This document shows, one piece after another, positions 25,103-31,275 of a DNA stretch of 64,000 nt. Each line of letters opens with the position of its first letter. Position 1 is the stretch's first letter. Location: positions 1 to 64,000 of the forward strand of contig JAEWCQ010000011.1 in assembly GCA_023390555.1 (NCBI GenBank). Direction: 5' to 3'. The notes beneath the pieces are model-generated. The model saw nothing but the letters and a program-made list of their open reading frames with translations. It was not told where the DNA came from and did no database searches. This stretch comes from Bacillota bacterium. Lineage in GTDB: Bacteria; Bacillota; Clostridia; Lachnospirales; Lachnospiraceae. A program made the translations under genes and the position numbers.

Positions 25103-25765
25103 TTAACCTTCTACGGGTTTGGATAACTTCGTCTTCAGCCAGGCAATGACGGCCGGCAGCAGGGAAATCACAATGATAGCAATTACAACATACTCAAAGT
25201 TGGCTTTTACAAACGGAATGGTTCCGAAGAAATAACCCGAAAACAGTAAAAACGTAACCCACATAAATCCGCCGATTAAATTATAAACAAAAAAGTTTAT
25301 GAATTTCATCTTTCCGATACCAGCCACAAAAGGGGCAAAAGTCCGGATGATCGGCATGAATCTTGACAGGACAATGGCGGTACCGCCGTGCTTTTCATAG
25401 AATGCCTGTGTTCGGTTCAGATATTCGATCTTTATGAAGCGGTGCGTTTCCTTTTCCAGAAGCTTCTGGCCGATGGTATGACCGATGGAGTAGTTGACCA
25501 GATTGCCGGTAACCGCAGCGGTCAGCAGCAGTGCATAGGAGAACCAGATATTTAAGCCTGCCATCTTGGCTACTGCACCGATTGCAAAAATCAGGGAATC
25601 TCCTGGCAAAAAAGGAACAACCACGAGTCCGGTCTCGCAGAAAATGACCAGAAAAATGATTGCAAAGGCATAAAATCCATATGTATCAAATAATATAGGT
25701 AATTTTTCATCTATATGTAATGCAAAATCAAAAAGAACGCTAAAAAAATGAATGATCCAGTCCAT
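25103..25765 (-). CDS. DedA family membrane protein
   Basis: A 220-residue integral membrane protein with the DedA/SNARE-associated pattern: ETGLVVVPFLPGDSLIFAIG early, GHTIGQKL in the middle, and LSRFMPIIRTFAPFVAGIGKM, which carries the conserved Arg residues of the family. Several hydrophobic helices follow. DedA proteins are putative lipid flippases acting in envelope homeostasis. It is transcribed alone, opposite to its neighbours, and is separated from the biosynthetic run by a shared hairpin. Confidence 0.9.
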   Translation of the reverse strand: MDWIIHFFSVLFDFALHIDEKLPILFDTYGFYAFAIIFLVIFCETGLVVVPFLPGDSLIFAIGAVAKMAGLNIWFSYALLLTAAVTGNLVNYSIGHTIGQKLLEKETHRFIKIEYLNRTQAFYEKHGGTAIVLSRFMPIIRTFAPFVAGIGKMKFINFFVYNLIGGFMWVTFLLFSGYFFGTIPFVKANFEYVVIAIIVISLLPAVIAWLKTKLSKPVEG

Positions 25766-25933
25766 ACTATCTCCTTTATCAAAAACCTTTATAAAAATTC
25801 GTTAATGATTTTATTGTACCTCAGTCTTTATTACTTCGTCAAGAATATTCCTCCATAAAATGGAAAAGATGTTTCAAAAAATATATCTGGGAAAAAATAC
25901 CACGTTATTGAGAAAAAATTATCAATATTGTTC

Positions 25934-25962
25934 TTGACAGCTAATGGATGTTAGAATATACT
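25934..25962 (+). promoter_or_regulatory. Sigma-A promoter of the feo operon
   Basis: TTGACA at 25934-25939 and TATACT at 25957-25962 are separated by exactly 17 bases, 56 bases before the feoA start. The -10 box lies inside a GTTAG-N6-CTAAC palindrome, which suggests repression by occlusion. Confidence 0.8.
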
Positions 25963-25965
25963 AAC
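25950..25965. promoter_or_regulatory. Candidate metal-regulator operator, site 1 (feo promoter)
   Basis: GTTAG-N6-CTAAC, an exact inverted repeat overlapping the -10 box of the feo promoter. The same palindrome occurs at 33435-33450, and a one-mismatch copy at 26494-26509. The half site resembles that of DtxR/IdeR-type repressors; the regulator is not proven. Confidence 0.55.
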
Positions 25966-26017
25966 CAACGTAGTATTGAAAAATGTTATCAATAATCATA
26001 AAGCAGAGGGTGAGAAG

Positions 26018-26227
26018 ATGCCGTTATCAATGGTAAAAGAGGGCGAACCGAATGTGATTAAAAAAGTCGGTGGAAAAGAGGAAACGAGAAGATTTTTAGA
26101 GAATCTTGGATTTGTGGCAGGAGGAATGGTAACTGTCGTATCGGAAAATAATGGAAATATGATTGTGAATGTGAAAAATGCAAGGATTGCAATTGGAAAA
26201 GATATGGCAAATAAGATTCTTGTTTAA
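26018..26227 (+). CDS. feoA: FeoA domain protein (first copy)
   Basis: A 69-residue SH3-like FeoA protein: MPLSMVKEGEPNVIKKVGGK, then FLENLGFVAGGMVTVVSEN and a final RIAIGKDMANKILV. FeoA binds or regulates the ferrous transporter FeoB at the cytoplasmic face. The ATG at 26018 follows AGAGGGTGAG; it is the first gene of the feo operon, 56 bases downstream of a good promoter. Two feoA genes before feoB are common in clostridia. Confidence 0.9.
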   Translation: MPLSMVKEGEPNVIKKVGGKEETRRFLENLGFVAGGMVTVVSENNGNMIVNVKNARIAIGKDMANKILV

Positions 26228-26254
26228 TATGTATAAAGAAAGAAGGAGTGTTTT

Positions 26255-26476
26255 ATGAAAACGTTAAGAGAAGTTGCCTGCGGGCAGACCGTTACGGTCA
26301 CAAAACTTGCCGGAGAAGGTCCGGTGAAAAGGCGTATTATGGATATGGGTATTACAAAAGGTGTTTCTGTTTCTGTCAGAAAAGTTGCTCCGCTTGGAGA
26401 TCCGATTGAGGTGACCGTAAGAGGATATGAATTGTCTCTTCGTAAATCGGATGCTGAGATGATAAAAGTCGAGTAA
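26255..26476 (+). CDS. feoA: FeoA domain protein (second copy)
   Basis: A 73-residue FeoA protein with the family core KRRIMDMGITKGVSVSVRKVAPLGDPIEVTVRGYELSLR (quoted motif is spread over residues 25-63; key features are the G-x-x-x-G turn and the final GYELSLRK). It is more typical of the family than the first copy. It starts with AGAAGGAG upstream, 27 bases after the first feoA, and is followed by a leader with a second operator-like palindrome before feoB. Confidence 0.92.
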   Translation: MKTLREVACGQTVTVTKLAGEGPVKRRIMDMGITKGVSVSVRKVAPLGDPIEVTVRGYELSLRKSDAEMIKVE

Positions 26477-26492
26477 TTTTTTTTGCCCCAAC

Positions 26493-26510
26493 GGGTAGTT
26501 GAGACTAACC
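26493..26510. promoter_or_regulatory. Candidate metal-regulator operator, site 2 (feoA-feoB spacer)
   Basis: GGGTAGT-TGAG-ACTAACC, an inverted repeat with one mismatch per seven-base arm, matching the motif of sites 1 and 3. It lies between the second feoA stop and feoB, so it may control feoB separately or act in the transcript. Confidence 0.4.
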
Positions 26511-26579
26511 AATGAGAGCAAAAACAAATAATTGGTAGATATGGCAAACAGACATAATAGTCAGGAAAAGGAGCAGAAA

Positions 26580-28769
26580 ATGTCAATTAAAATCGCATTA
26601 GCAGGTAATCCAAACTGCGGTAAAACAACATTATTCAATGCACTGACAGGTTCGAATCAGTTCGTTGGTAACTGGCCTGGTGTAACCGTTGAAAAAAAGG
26701 AAGGAAAATTAAAGGGAAATAAAACCGTGACAATCATGGATTTGCCAGGTATTTATTCTCTATCCCCTTATACATTGGAAGAAGTGGTTGCAAGAAATTA
26801 TCTGATTTCCGAAAGACCGGATGCAATTTTAAATATTGTGGACGGAACGAACATCGAACGAAATCTATATCTTTCAACCCAGTTGCTGGAGCTTGGAATC
26901 CCGGTCGTTATGGCAGTCAATATGATGGATGTGCTGGAAAAGACGGGAGATAAGATACATATTGACAAGCTTAGTAAAAAGCTTGGCTGTGATGTAGTCG
27001 AGATTTCCGCACTGAAGGGAACCGGCATTCAGAAGGCGGCCGAAAAGGCAGTAGCTTTGGCACAACAGAAAAAACCGGGGACTCCGGTTCATGAATTCGC
27101 AGCTGAGATCGAAGCCGTCATTGGGGCGGTGGGAGAGAAACTGGGAGCTGATATTCCAAAAGAACAGCGGCGTTTTTTTGCGATCAAACTTCTTGAAAAA
27201 GACAGTAAGATTGCATCCCAGATGAAACAGGCGCCGGATGTATCTGCAGAAATCAAGCAGTTGGAAGATTCGTTTGATGATGATACGGAAAGTATCATTA
27301 CAAATGAGCGTTATGTATACATATCGTCGATCATTGGAGACTGCTATACAAAGAACAGCAAGAAAAAGCTTACAGCATCGGATCAGATCGACCGGGTCGT
27401 TACAAACAGATGGCTTGCACTGCCTATTTTTGCGGTAGTCATGTTCCTTGTTTACTTTGTTTCGGTTACTACTGTCGGCTCCTGGGCCACGGATTGGGCG
27501 AATGATGGTCTGTTCGGGGATGGCTGGAATCTGTTTGGAACATCTGTATTTGTTCCTGGTATACCGGTACTGATTGGAAATGCATTGGATGCAATTGGCT
27601 GTGCAGCATGGCTGCAGGGACTGATTCTGGATGGTATTGTGGCCGGCGTCGGTGCGGTACTTGGCTTTGTACCACAGATGCTTGTTCTGTTCATTTTCCT
27701 TGCATTTTTGGAAGCATGCGGTTATATGGCCCGCGTGGCATTTATCATGGACCGTATTTTCCGTAAATTTGGTCTTTCCGGAAAATCGTTCATCCCGATG
27801 CTGATTGGAAGCGGCTGCGGCGTGCCGGGAATTATGTCTTCAAGAACGATTGAAAATGACAGAGACCGTAAGATGACAATTATGACGACTACTTTTATTC
27901 CATGCGGAGCAAAGCTGCCGATCATTGCCCTGATTGCAGGTGCTCTTTTTAACGGAGCGTGGTGGGTTGCACCAAGTGCATATTTTGTGGGAATCGCAGC
28001 AATTATCTGTTCCGGTATTATGCTGAAGAAAACAAGAATGTTCGCAGGGGATCCGGCACCGTTTGTTATGGAATTGCCGGCTTATCACATGCCGACAGTT
28101 GGGAATATTTTAAGAAGTATGTGGGAGAGAGGCTGGTCCTTCATCAAAAAGGCCGGAACCATTATCCTTTTATCCACTATCGCACTCTGGTTTATGATGC
28201 GCTTTGGATGGATTGACGGTTCATTCGGAATGCTCAGCGAAGAGCAGTTAAATGACAGTATTCTGGCTGCAATCGGCAGTGCAATCGCACCGATCTTTGC
28301 ACCGCTTGGATGGGGCGACTGGAAGATGGCAGTTGCGGCTGTTACCGGCCTGATTGCAAAGGAAAATGTGGTTGGAACCTTCGGTGTTCTCTTTGGATTT
28401 GGAGCAGTTGCAGAAAACGGAAGCGAAATCTGGGGTGAGCTCGCAGGCAGCATGACAGCAATCGCGGCCTATTCCTTCCTTGTCTTCAACCTGCTTTGTG
28501 CACCTTGCTTCGCAGCAATGGGTGCAATCAAACGAGAAATGAACAATGCAAAATGGTTCTGGTTTGCAATTGGATACCAGACGCTGCTTGCATATGTTGT
28601 TGCACTGTGCGTATTCCAGATTGGTACACTGGTAACAACAGGTGCGTTCGGTGCCGGAACAGTTGTGGCTTTCCTGTTAGTGATTGGCTTTATCTATCAG
28701 CTGTTCAGACCTTATAAACCAGGAACAACACGAAATGTAACAATGAAAAAAATGGTTGGAGCAAAATAA
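26580..28769 (+). CDS. feoB: Ferrous iron transporter FeoB
   Basis: A 729-residue protein. The N-terminal G domain has G1 GNPNCGKTT (residues 8-16), G3 DLPGIYSLSPYT and G4 NMMD. A helical spacer leads to a membrane domain with about ten helices, containing the two Gate motifs and the conserved cysteine in GSGCGVPGIMSSRTIEN. It imports Fe(II) using GTP hydrolysis control, as fits an anaerobe. The ATG at 26580 has AAAGGAG upstream, so it is preferred to the in-frame ATG at 26541. Downstream lies a Fur-type gene in the same direction, 35 bases on. Confidence 0.95.
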   Translation: MSIKIALAGNPNCGKTTLFNALTGSNQFVGNWPGVTVEKKEGKLKGNKTVTIMDLPGIYSLSPYTLEEVVARNYLISERPDAILNIVDGTNIERNLYLSTQLLELGIPVVMAVNMMDVLEKTGDKIHIDKLSKKLGCDVVEISALKGTGIQKAAEKAVALAQQKKPGTPVHEFAAEIEAVIGAVGEKLGADIPKEQRRFFAIKLLEKDSKIASQMKQAPDVSAEIKQLEDSFDDDTESIITNERYVYISSIIGDCYTKNSKKKLTASDQIDRVVTNRWLALPIFAVVMFLVYFVSVTTVGSWATDWANDGLFGDGWNLFGTSVFVPGIPVLIGNALDAIGCAAWLQGLILDGIVAGVGAVLGFVPQMLVLFIFLAFLEACGYMARVAFIMDRIFRKFGLSGKSFIPMLIGSGCGVPGIMSSRTIENDRDRKMTIMTTTFIPCGAKLPIIALIAGALFNGAWWVAPSAYFVGIAAIICSGIMLKKTRMFAGDPAPFVMELPAYHMPTVGNILRSMWERGWSFIKKAGTIILLSTIALWFMMRFGWIDGSFGMLSEEQLNDSILAAIGSAIAPIFAPLGWGDWKMAVAAVTGLIAKENVVGTFGVLFGFGAVAENGSEIWGELAGSMTAIAAYSFLVFNLLCAPCFAAMGAIKREMNNAKWFWFAIGYQTLLAYVVALCVFQIGTLVTTGAFGAGTVVAFLLVIGFIYQLFRPYKPGTTRNVTMKKMVGAK

Positions 28770-28804
28770 GAAGCGACCCGGTATCTTTGACAGGGGGAGT
28801 GCAT

Positions 28805-29281
28805 ATGGCACGGGATTTAAAACATGCGAAAGATAGATATGATGATTCCAGAGGTTATCACCGAAATCAGATGCAGAAAGAGATGATTATTCAAAGATTG
28901 AAGGAGCAGGGCTGCAGGATTACGAAGCAAAGGCTGATGCTTTTGGATATCATTTTAGAGGAAGAGTGTTCCTGCTGTAAGGAAATTTATTACAAGGCAT
29001 CAAAGATGGACAGTAATATCGGATCGGCGACCGTATATCGGATGATCAATACGCTGGAAGAAATCGGAGCGATCAGCAGAAAGAATATGTACAAGATTGC
29101 GTGCAGTGCGGCCTGTGAGGTGGAAAATGCATGTACGATTGAGCTGGATGATAATACCGTCTATCGCCTGTCTTCGAAAAAATGGAATTCTGTGATTCGG
29201 GCAGGGCTGAAGGCCTGCGGTTATATGGATTGTCAGGAAATACGAAGTGTTACAGTAGAATCCTGTGAATGTGAAGCGTAA
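28805..29281 (+). CDS. Fur-family transcriptional regulator, divergent C-terminus
   Basis: A 158-residue protein. The N-terminal winged helix is clearly Fur-like: LKEQGCRITKQRLMLLDIIL, then IGSATVYRMINTLEEIGAIS (about residues 36-100). The C-terminal domain lacks the HHDH-type metal site of typical Fur and the usual His-rich segment; instead it carries cysteines in ACSAACEVENAC, ACGYMDC and SCECEA. It probably senses metal or redox state differently from canonical Fur. ATG at 28805 with AGGGGGAG, following feoB in the same direction, so it may regulate the feo operon autogenously. Confidence 0.8.
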   Translation: MARDLKHAKDRYDDSRGYHRNQMQKEMIIQRLKEQGCRITKQRLMLLDIILEEECSCCKEIYYKASKMDSNIGSATVYRMINTLEEIGAISRKNMYKIACSAACEVENACTIELDDNTVYRLSSKKWNSVIRAGLKACGYMDCQEIRSVTVESCECEA

Positions 29282-29325
29282 CTGACTTGTCTTGGAAAAG
29301 GAAAGGTCATGAATCATGAGATTGC

Positions 29326-29466
29326 ATGATTGCGCTATGGACTTGCGGCAATGGCAGCCGTTATCATTTTGATGCTGAATCTAAACTGGATAAAGATATT
29401 ATTATGGAACTACATGATCAGGAAGACGAATTGCAGAAGGTGATTCGTCTTCCTGACGCATTTTAA
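29326..29466 (+). CDS. Possible 46-residue small protein
   Basis: A short open frame starting at ATG 29326 and ending with TAA at 29466, reading WTCGNGSRYHFD and later DKDIIMELHDQEDELQKV. The amino-acid composition looks protein-like and acidic, and the frame ends just before the next gene's ribosome binding site. I do not recognise a family. The ribosome binding site is weak (GGAAAAGGAAAGG is 15 or more bases upstream), and a 13-bp hairpin covers its 3' part, so it may be a terminator region rather than a gene. Confidence 0.3.
   Translation: MIALWTCGNGSRYHFDAESKLDKDIIMELHDQEDELQKVIRLPDAF
29419..29455 (+). terminator. Hairpin downstream of the Fur-family gene
   Basis: A 13-bp perfect stem (29419-29431 with 29443-29455) and an 11-base loop, followed after 5 bases by TTTTAAAAATTT. 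It could end the feo transcript or attenuate the downstream gene. Confidence 0.55.
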
Positions 29467-29490
29467 AAATTTAGAAGGAGGAAATGAAAA

Positions 29491-29856
29491 ATGGCTGGAA
29501 ATATTCTTATTATCGGAATTTTAATTATTATAGTTCTGCTGGCTCTCAGAGGCAGTATAAAGCACTGGAAAGGCGAAGGCGGCTGCTGTGGCGGCGGACC
29601 TGAGCCAAAAGTAAAGCGGAAAAAACTGGAAGACATCATAGCTGTCAAAAAAATAAAAATTGAAGGAATGAGCTGTGACAGCTGCAGGAAGCATGTTGAA
29701 AATGCGCTGAACTCTCTTGATCAGGTGAATGCCAGAGTGAATCTGGAAAAGAAAGAGGCAGTCGTAAAACTTGGCGAAGAAGTCTCTGACGAGGCATTTC
29801 GGGCTGCAGTGGAAGCGATTGGTTACCAGGTCGTTTCGATTGAGCGTGTCCGATAG
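29491..29856 (+). CDS. FeoB-associated Cys-rich membrane segment fused to an HMA domain
   Basis: A 121-residue protein. Residues 1-40 form one transmembrane helix (ILIIGILIIIVLLAL) followed by the glycine/cysteine turn GEGGCCGGGPE, as in FeoB-associated Cys-rich proteins. Residues 52-121 are a heavy-metal-associated domain with the metal-binding M-x-C-D-S-C site (IEGMSCDSCRKHVENALN) and the usual ferredoxin-like beta-alpha pattern. It probably binds a soft metal at the membrane near FeoB or the P-type ATPase. A GAAGGAGGAAA site precedes the ATG. The combination of the two domains is unusual to me. Confidence 0.75.
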   Translation: MAGNILIIGILIIIVLLALRGSIKHWKGEGGCCGGGPEPKVKRKKLEDIIAVKKIKIEGMSCDSCRKHVENALNSLDQVNARVNLEKKEAVVKLGEEVSDEAFRAAVEAIGYQVVSIERVR

Positions 29857-29932
29857 GAAAACAGGAATCAGCTGAGCATGACCGTCCAGATAGAAAGTAC
29901 TTTCGTCCCCCACTTTTTGGAATCCGTAGCAG

Positions 29933-29961
29933 TTGACAAGCAAAAAGATAAATGATAGATT
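29933..29961 (+). promoter_or_regulatory. Sigma-A promoter of the ferritin gene
   Basis: TTGACA at 29933-29938 and TAGATT at 29956-29961 with 17 bases between, about 70 bases before the ferritin start. No GTTAG-N6-CTAAC palindrome is present here, unlike the feo promoter. Confidence 0.7.
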
Positions 29962-30033
29962 AGCAGTAAGATAATGGTAATCGCAGCTACAGAAGTCATC
30001 AAAAAAGATAAATAAAAACAGGAGGTATACAGG

Positions 30034-30543
30034 ATGCAAAAAGAAGTTTCACAACTATTAATCGAACAGATCAATCACGAGTTTTATTCCGCGTATTTGT
30101 ATTTGACCATGGCCAGCTTTTACGATGAAAAAGGACTGGACGGATTCGCAAACTGGTTTGAGATTCAGGCCAGAGAAGAACAGGATCATGCGATGTTAAT
30201 GTATCGGTACCTGCGCAATAATGACGAGTCCGTTACCTTTGAGGCAATTCAGAAACCGGATAAGGTATTTGATACACTGATGGATCCGCTGAAAACAGGA
30301 TTGGAGCATGAACAGTTTGTGACAAGTCTGATCAACAGAATTTATGCTGCGGCACAGAGTGTTAATGATTTTCGTACAATTCAGTTTCTGGACTGGTTTG
30401 TAAAGGAGCAGGGAGAAGAAGAGAAAAACTCCAGCGATCTGATCACAAAGATGCAGTTATTTGGTGATGATGCCAAGAGTCTGTACATGCTCAACAGTGA
30501 ATTGATGAGCCGTGTATATTCTGCACCATCCTTAGTGCTTTAA
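30034..30543 (+). CDS. ftnA: Non-haem ferritin
   Basis: A 169-residue bacterial ferritin of the FtnA type, which stores iron by oxidising Fe(II) at a dinuclear centre. Ferroxidase ligands are visible in the first helix pair (INHEFYSAYLYL; AREEQDHAMLMYRYL, carrying the E-x-x-H pair) and in helix C (KEQGEEEKNSSDLI). Length is standard. It has its own promoter upstream and a strong terminator downstream, so it is a monocistronic gene in the iron region. AGGAGG precedes the ATG. Confidence 0.95.
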   Translation: MQKEVSQLLIEQINHEFYSAYLYLTMASFYDEKGLDGFANWFEIQAREEQDHAMLMYRYLRNNDESVTFEAIQKPDKVFDTLMDPLKTGLEHEQFVTSLINRIYAAAQSVNDFRTIQFLDWFVKEQGEEEKNSSDLITKMQLFGDDAKSLYMLNSELMSRVYSAPSLVL

Positions 30544-30563
30544 GCGTTTGATAGAAGGTAGGT

Positions 30564-30595
30564 AAGCCGTCCGTTTGGACGGCTTATTTTATTCT
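30564..30595 (+). terminator. Rho-independent terminator of the ferritin gene
   Basis: AAGCCGTCC-GTTT-GGACGGCTT, a 9-bp perfect stem (30564-30572 with 30577-30585), followed by ATTTTATTC. It sits 21 bases after the ferritin stop. Confidence 0.9.
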
Positions 30596-30653
30596 GTCGG
30601 AAAGACCTTAATATATTAAGGTAGGAAGCTACGATTTTCCGATAGAATAAAAT
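30586..30653. repeat. 68-bp inverted repeat with an internal 18-bp palindrome
   Basis: The arms 30586-30603 and 30636-30653 pair over 18 bases with one G-T wobble. Between them is a perfect 18-base palindrome, ACCTTAATATATTAAGGT (30605-30622). The left arm begins inside the T tract of the ferritin terminator. It could be a structured RNA, a second bidirectional terminator or a small non-autonomous element. Confidence 0.6.
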
Positions 30654-30802
30654 TTAGATGCGCAGTTCCATCCTGTGCTGTTCTCTTCCACAAAAGAAGC
30701 TGATAAAATTTATCAACAATAGGAAAAGGTTCGCAGACTGGTGAATTATTCGTTATAATTGGGACAGACAGTAAGTTTGATTGTCATAAGGAGGATAGTC
30801 AT

Positions 30803-30883
30803 ATGAAGCAGCATAAATATTGGGCATGGGCAATGGTTTTTTGCCTTATCATGACGATCTATACAGGCTATCAACACAAATGA
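30803..30883 (+). CDS. 26-residue membrane peptide
   Basis: A very short gene with a near-ideal ribosome binding site (AAGGAGG at 30788-30794, 8 bases before ATG 30803). The product, MKQHKYWAWAMVFCLIMTIY followed by TGYQHK, is a single hydrophobic helix with basic ends. Similar tiny membrane peptides are found with DUF6110 genes and metal ATPases in clostridia. It ends 3 bases before the next gene's AGGAGG site, so it is probably co-transcribed with it. A TATAAT hexamer at 30754-30759 may be the -10 box. Confidence 0.65.
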   Translation: MKQHKYWAWAMVFCLIMTIYTGYQHK

Positions 30884-30900
30884 AGCAGGAGGTATATGGA

Positions 30901-31203
30901 ATGTTTAATTGCTTGAAATGGATTGACAAAAAAAAGACAGGTATTTTTGTAGCAGGGGTTCTTTTTGGAACCGCAGGGGTGAAGATTTTATCCGGTAGAG
31001 ATGCGAAGAAAGTATACACAAATTGCACAGCTGCGGCGTTACGTGCAAAAGACTGCGTGATGAAAACCGCTACAACAATTCAGGAAAATGCTGAGGATAT
31101 CTATGCAGAAGCAAAGCAGATGAATGAAGACAGAGAGGCCGAATCTGAAATCGTGGAAGAGAAAGAGACGGAAGGCTTTGCGGAAGAAACTGCAACAGAA
31201 TAA
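30901..31203 (+). CDS. DUF6110 family protein
   Basis: A 100-residue protein with an N-terminal hydrophobic glycine-rich segment (TGIFVAGVLFGTAGVKIL, about residues 11-28), then an amphipathic helix (TNCTAAALRAKDCVMKTA), and a highly acidic tail rich in Glu. It matches my recollection of the DUF6110 family, which lies next to heavy-metal P-type ATPases. The start is ATG 30901, 8 bases after AGGAGG at 30887-30892. Function unknown; an accessory role to the ATPase is inferred from position. Confidence 0.65.
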   Translation: MFNCLKWIDKKKTGIFVAGVLFGTAGVKILSGRDAKKVYTNCTAAALRAKDCVMKTATTIQENAEDIYAEAKQMNEDREAESEIVEEKETEGFAEETATE

Positions 31204-31219
31204 AGGAAGAAAACCTGTG

Positions 31220-31247
31220 ACACCTGTAGAGTCCCTACAGGTGTTTT
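31220..31247 (+). terminator. Hairpin between the DUF6110 gene and the P-type ATPase
   Basis: A 10-bp perfect stem (ACACCTGTAG with CTACAGGTGT) and 5-base loop followed by TTT. The short T tract suggests partial termination or attenuation before the ATPase gene. Confidence 0.6.
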
Positions 31248-31275
31248 CCCATTACACACAGAAAGAGGGAATGAG

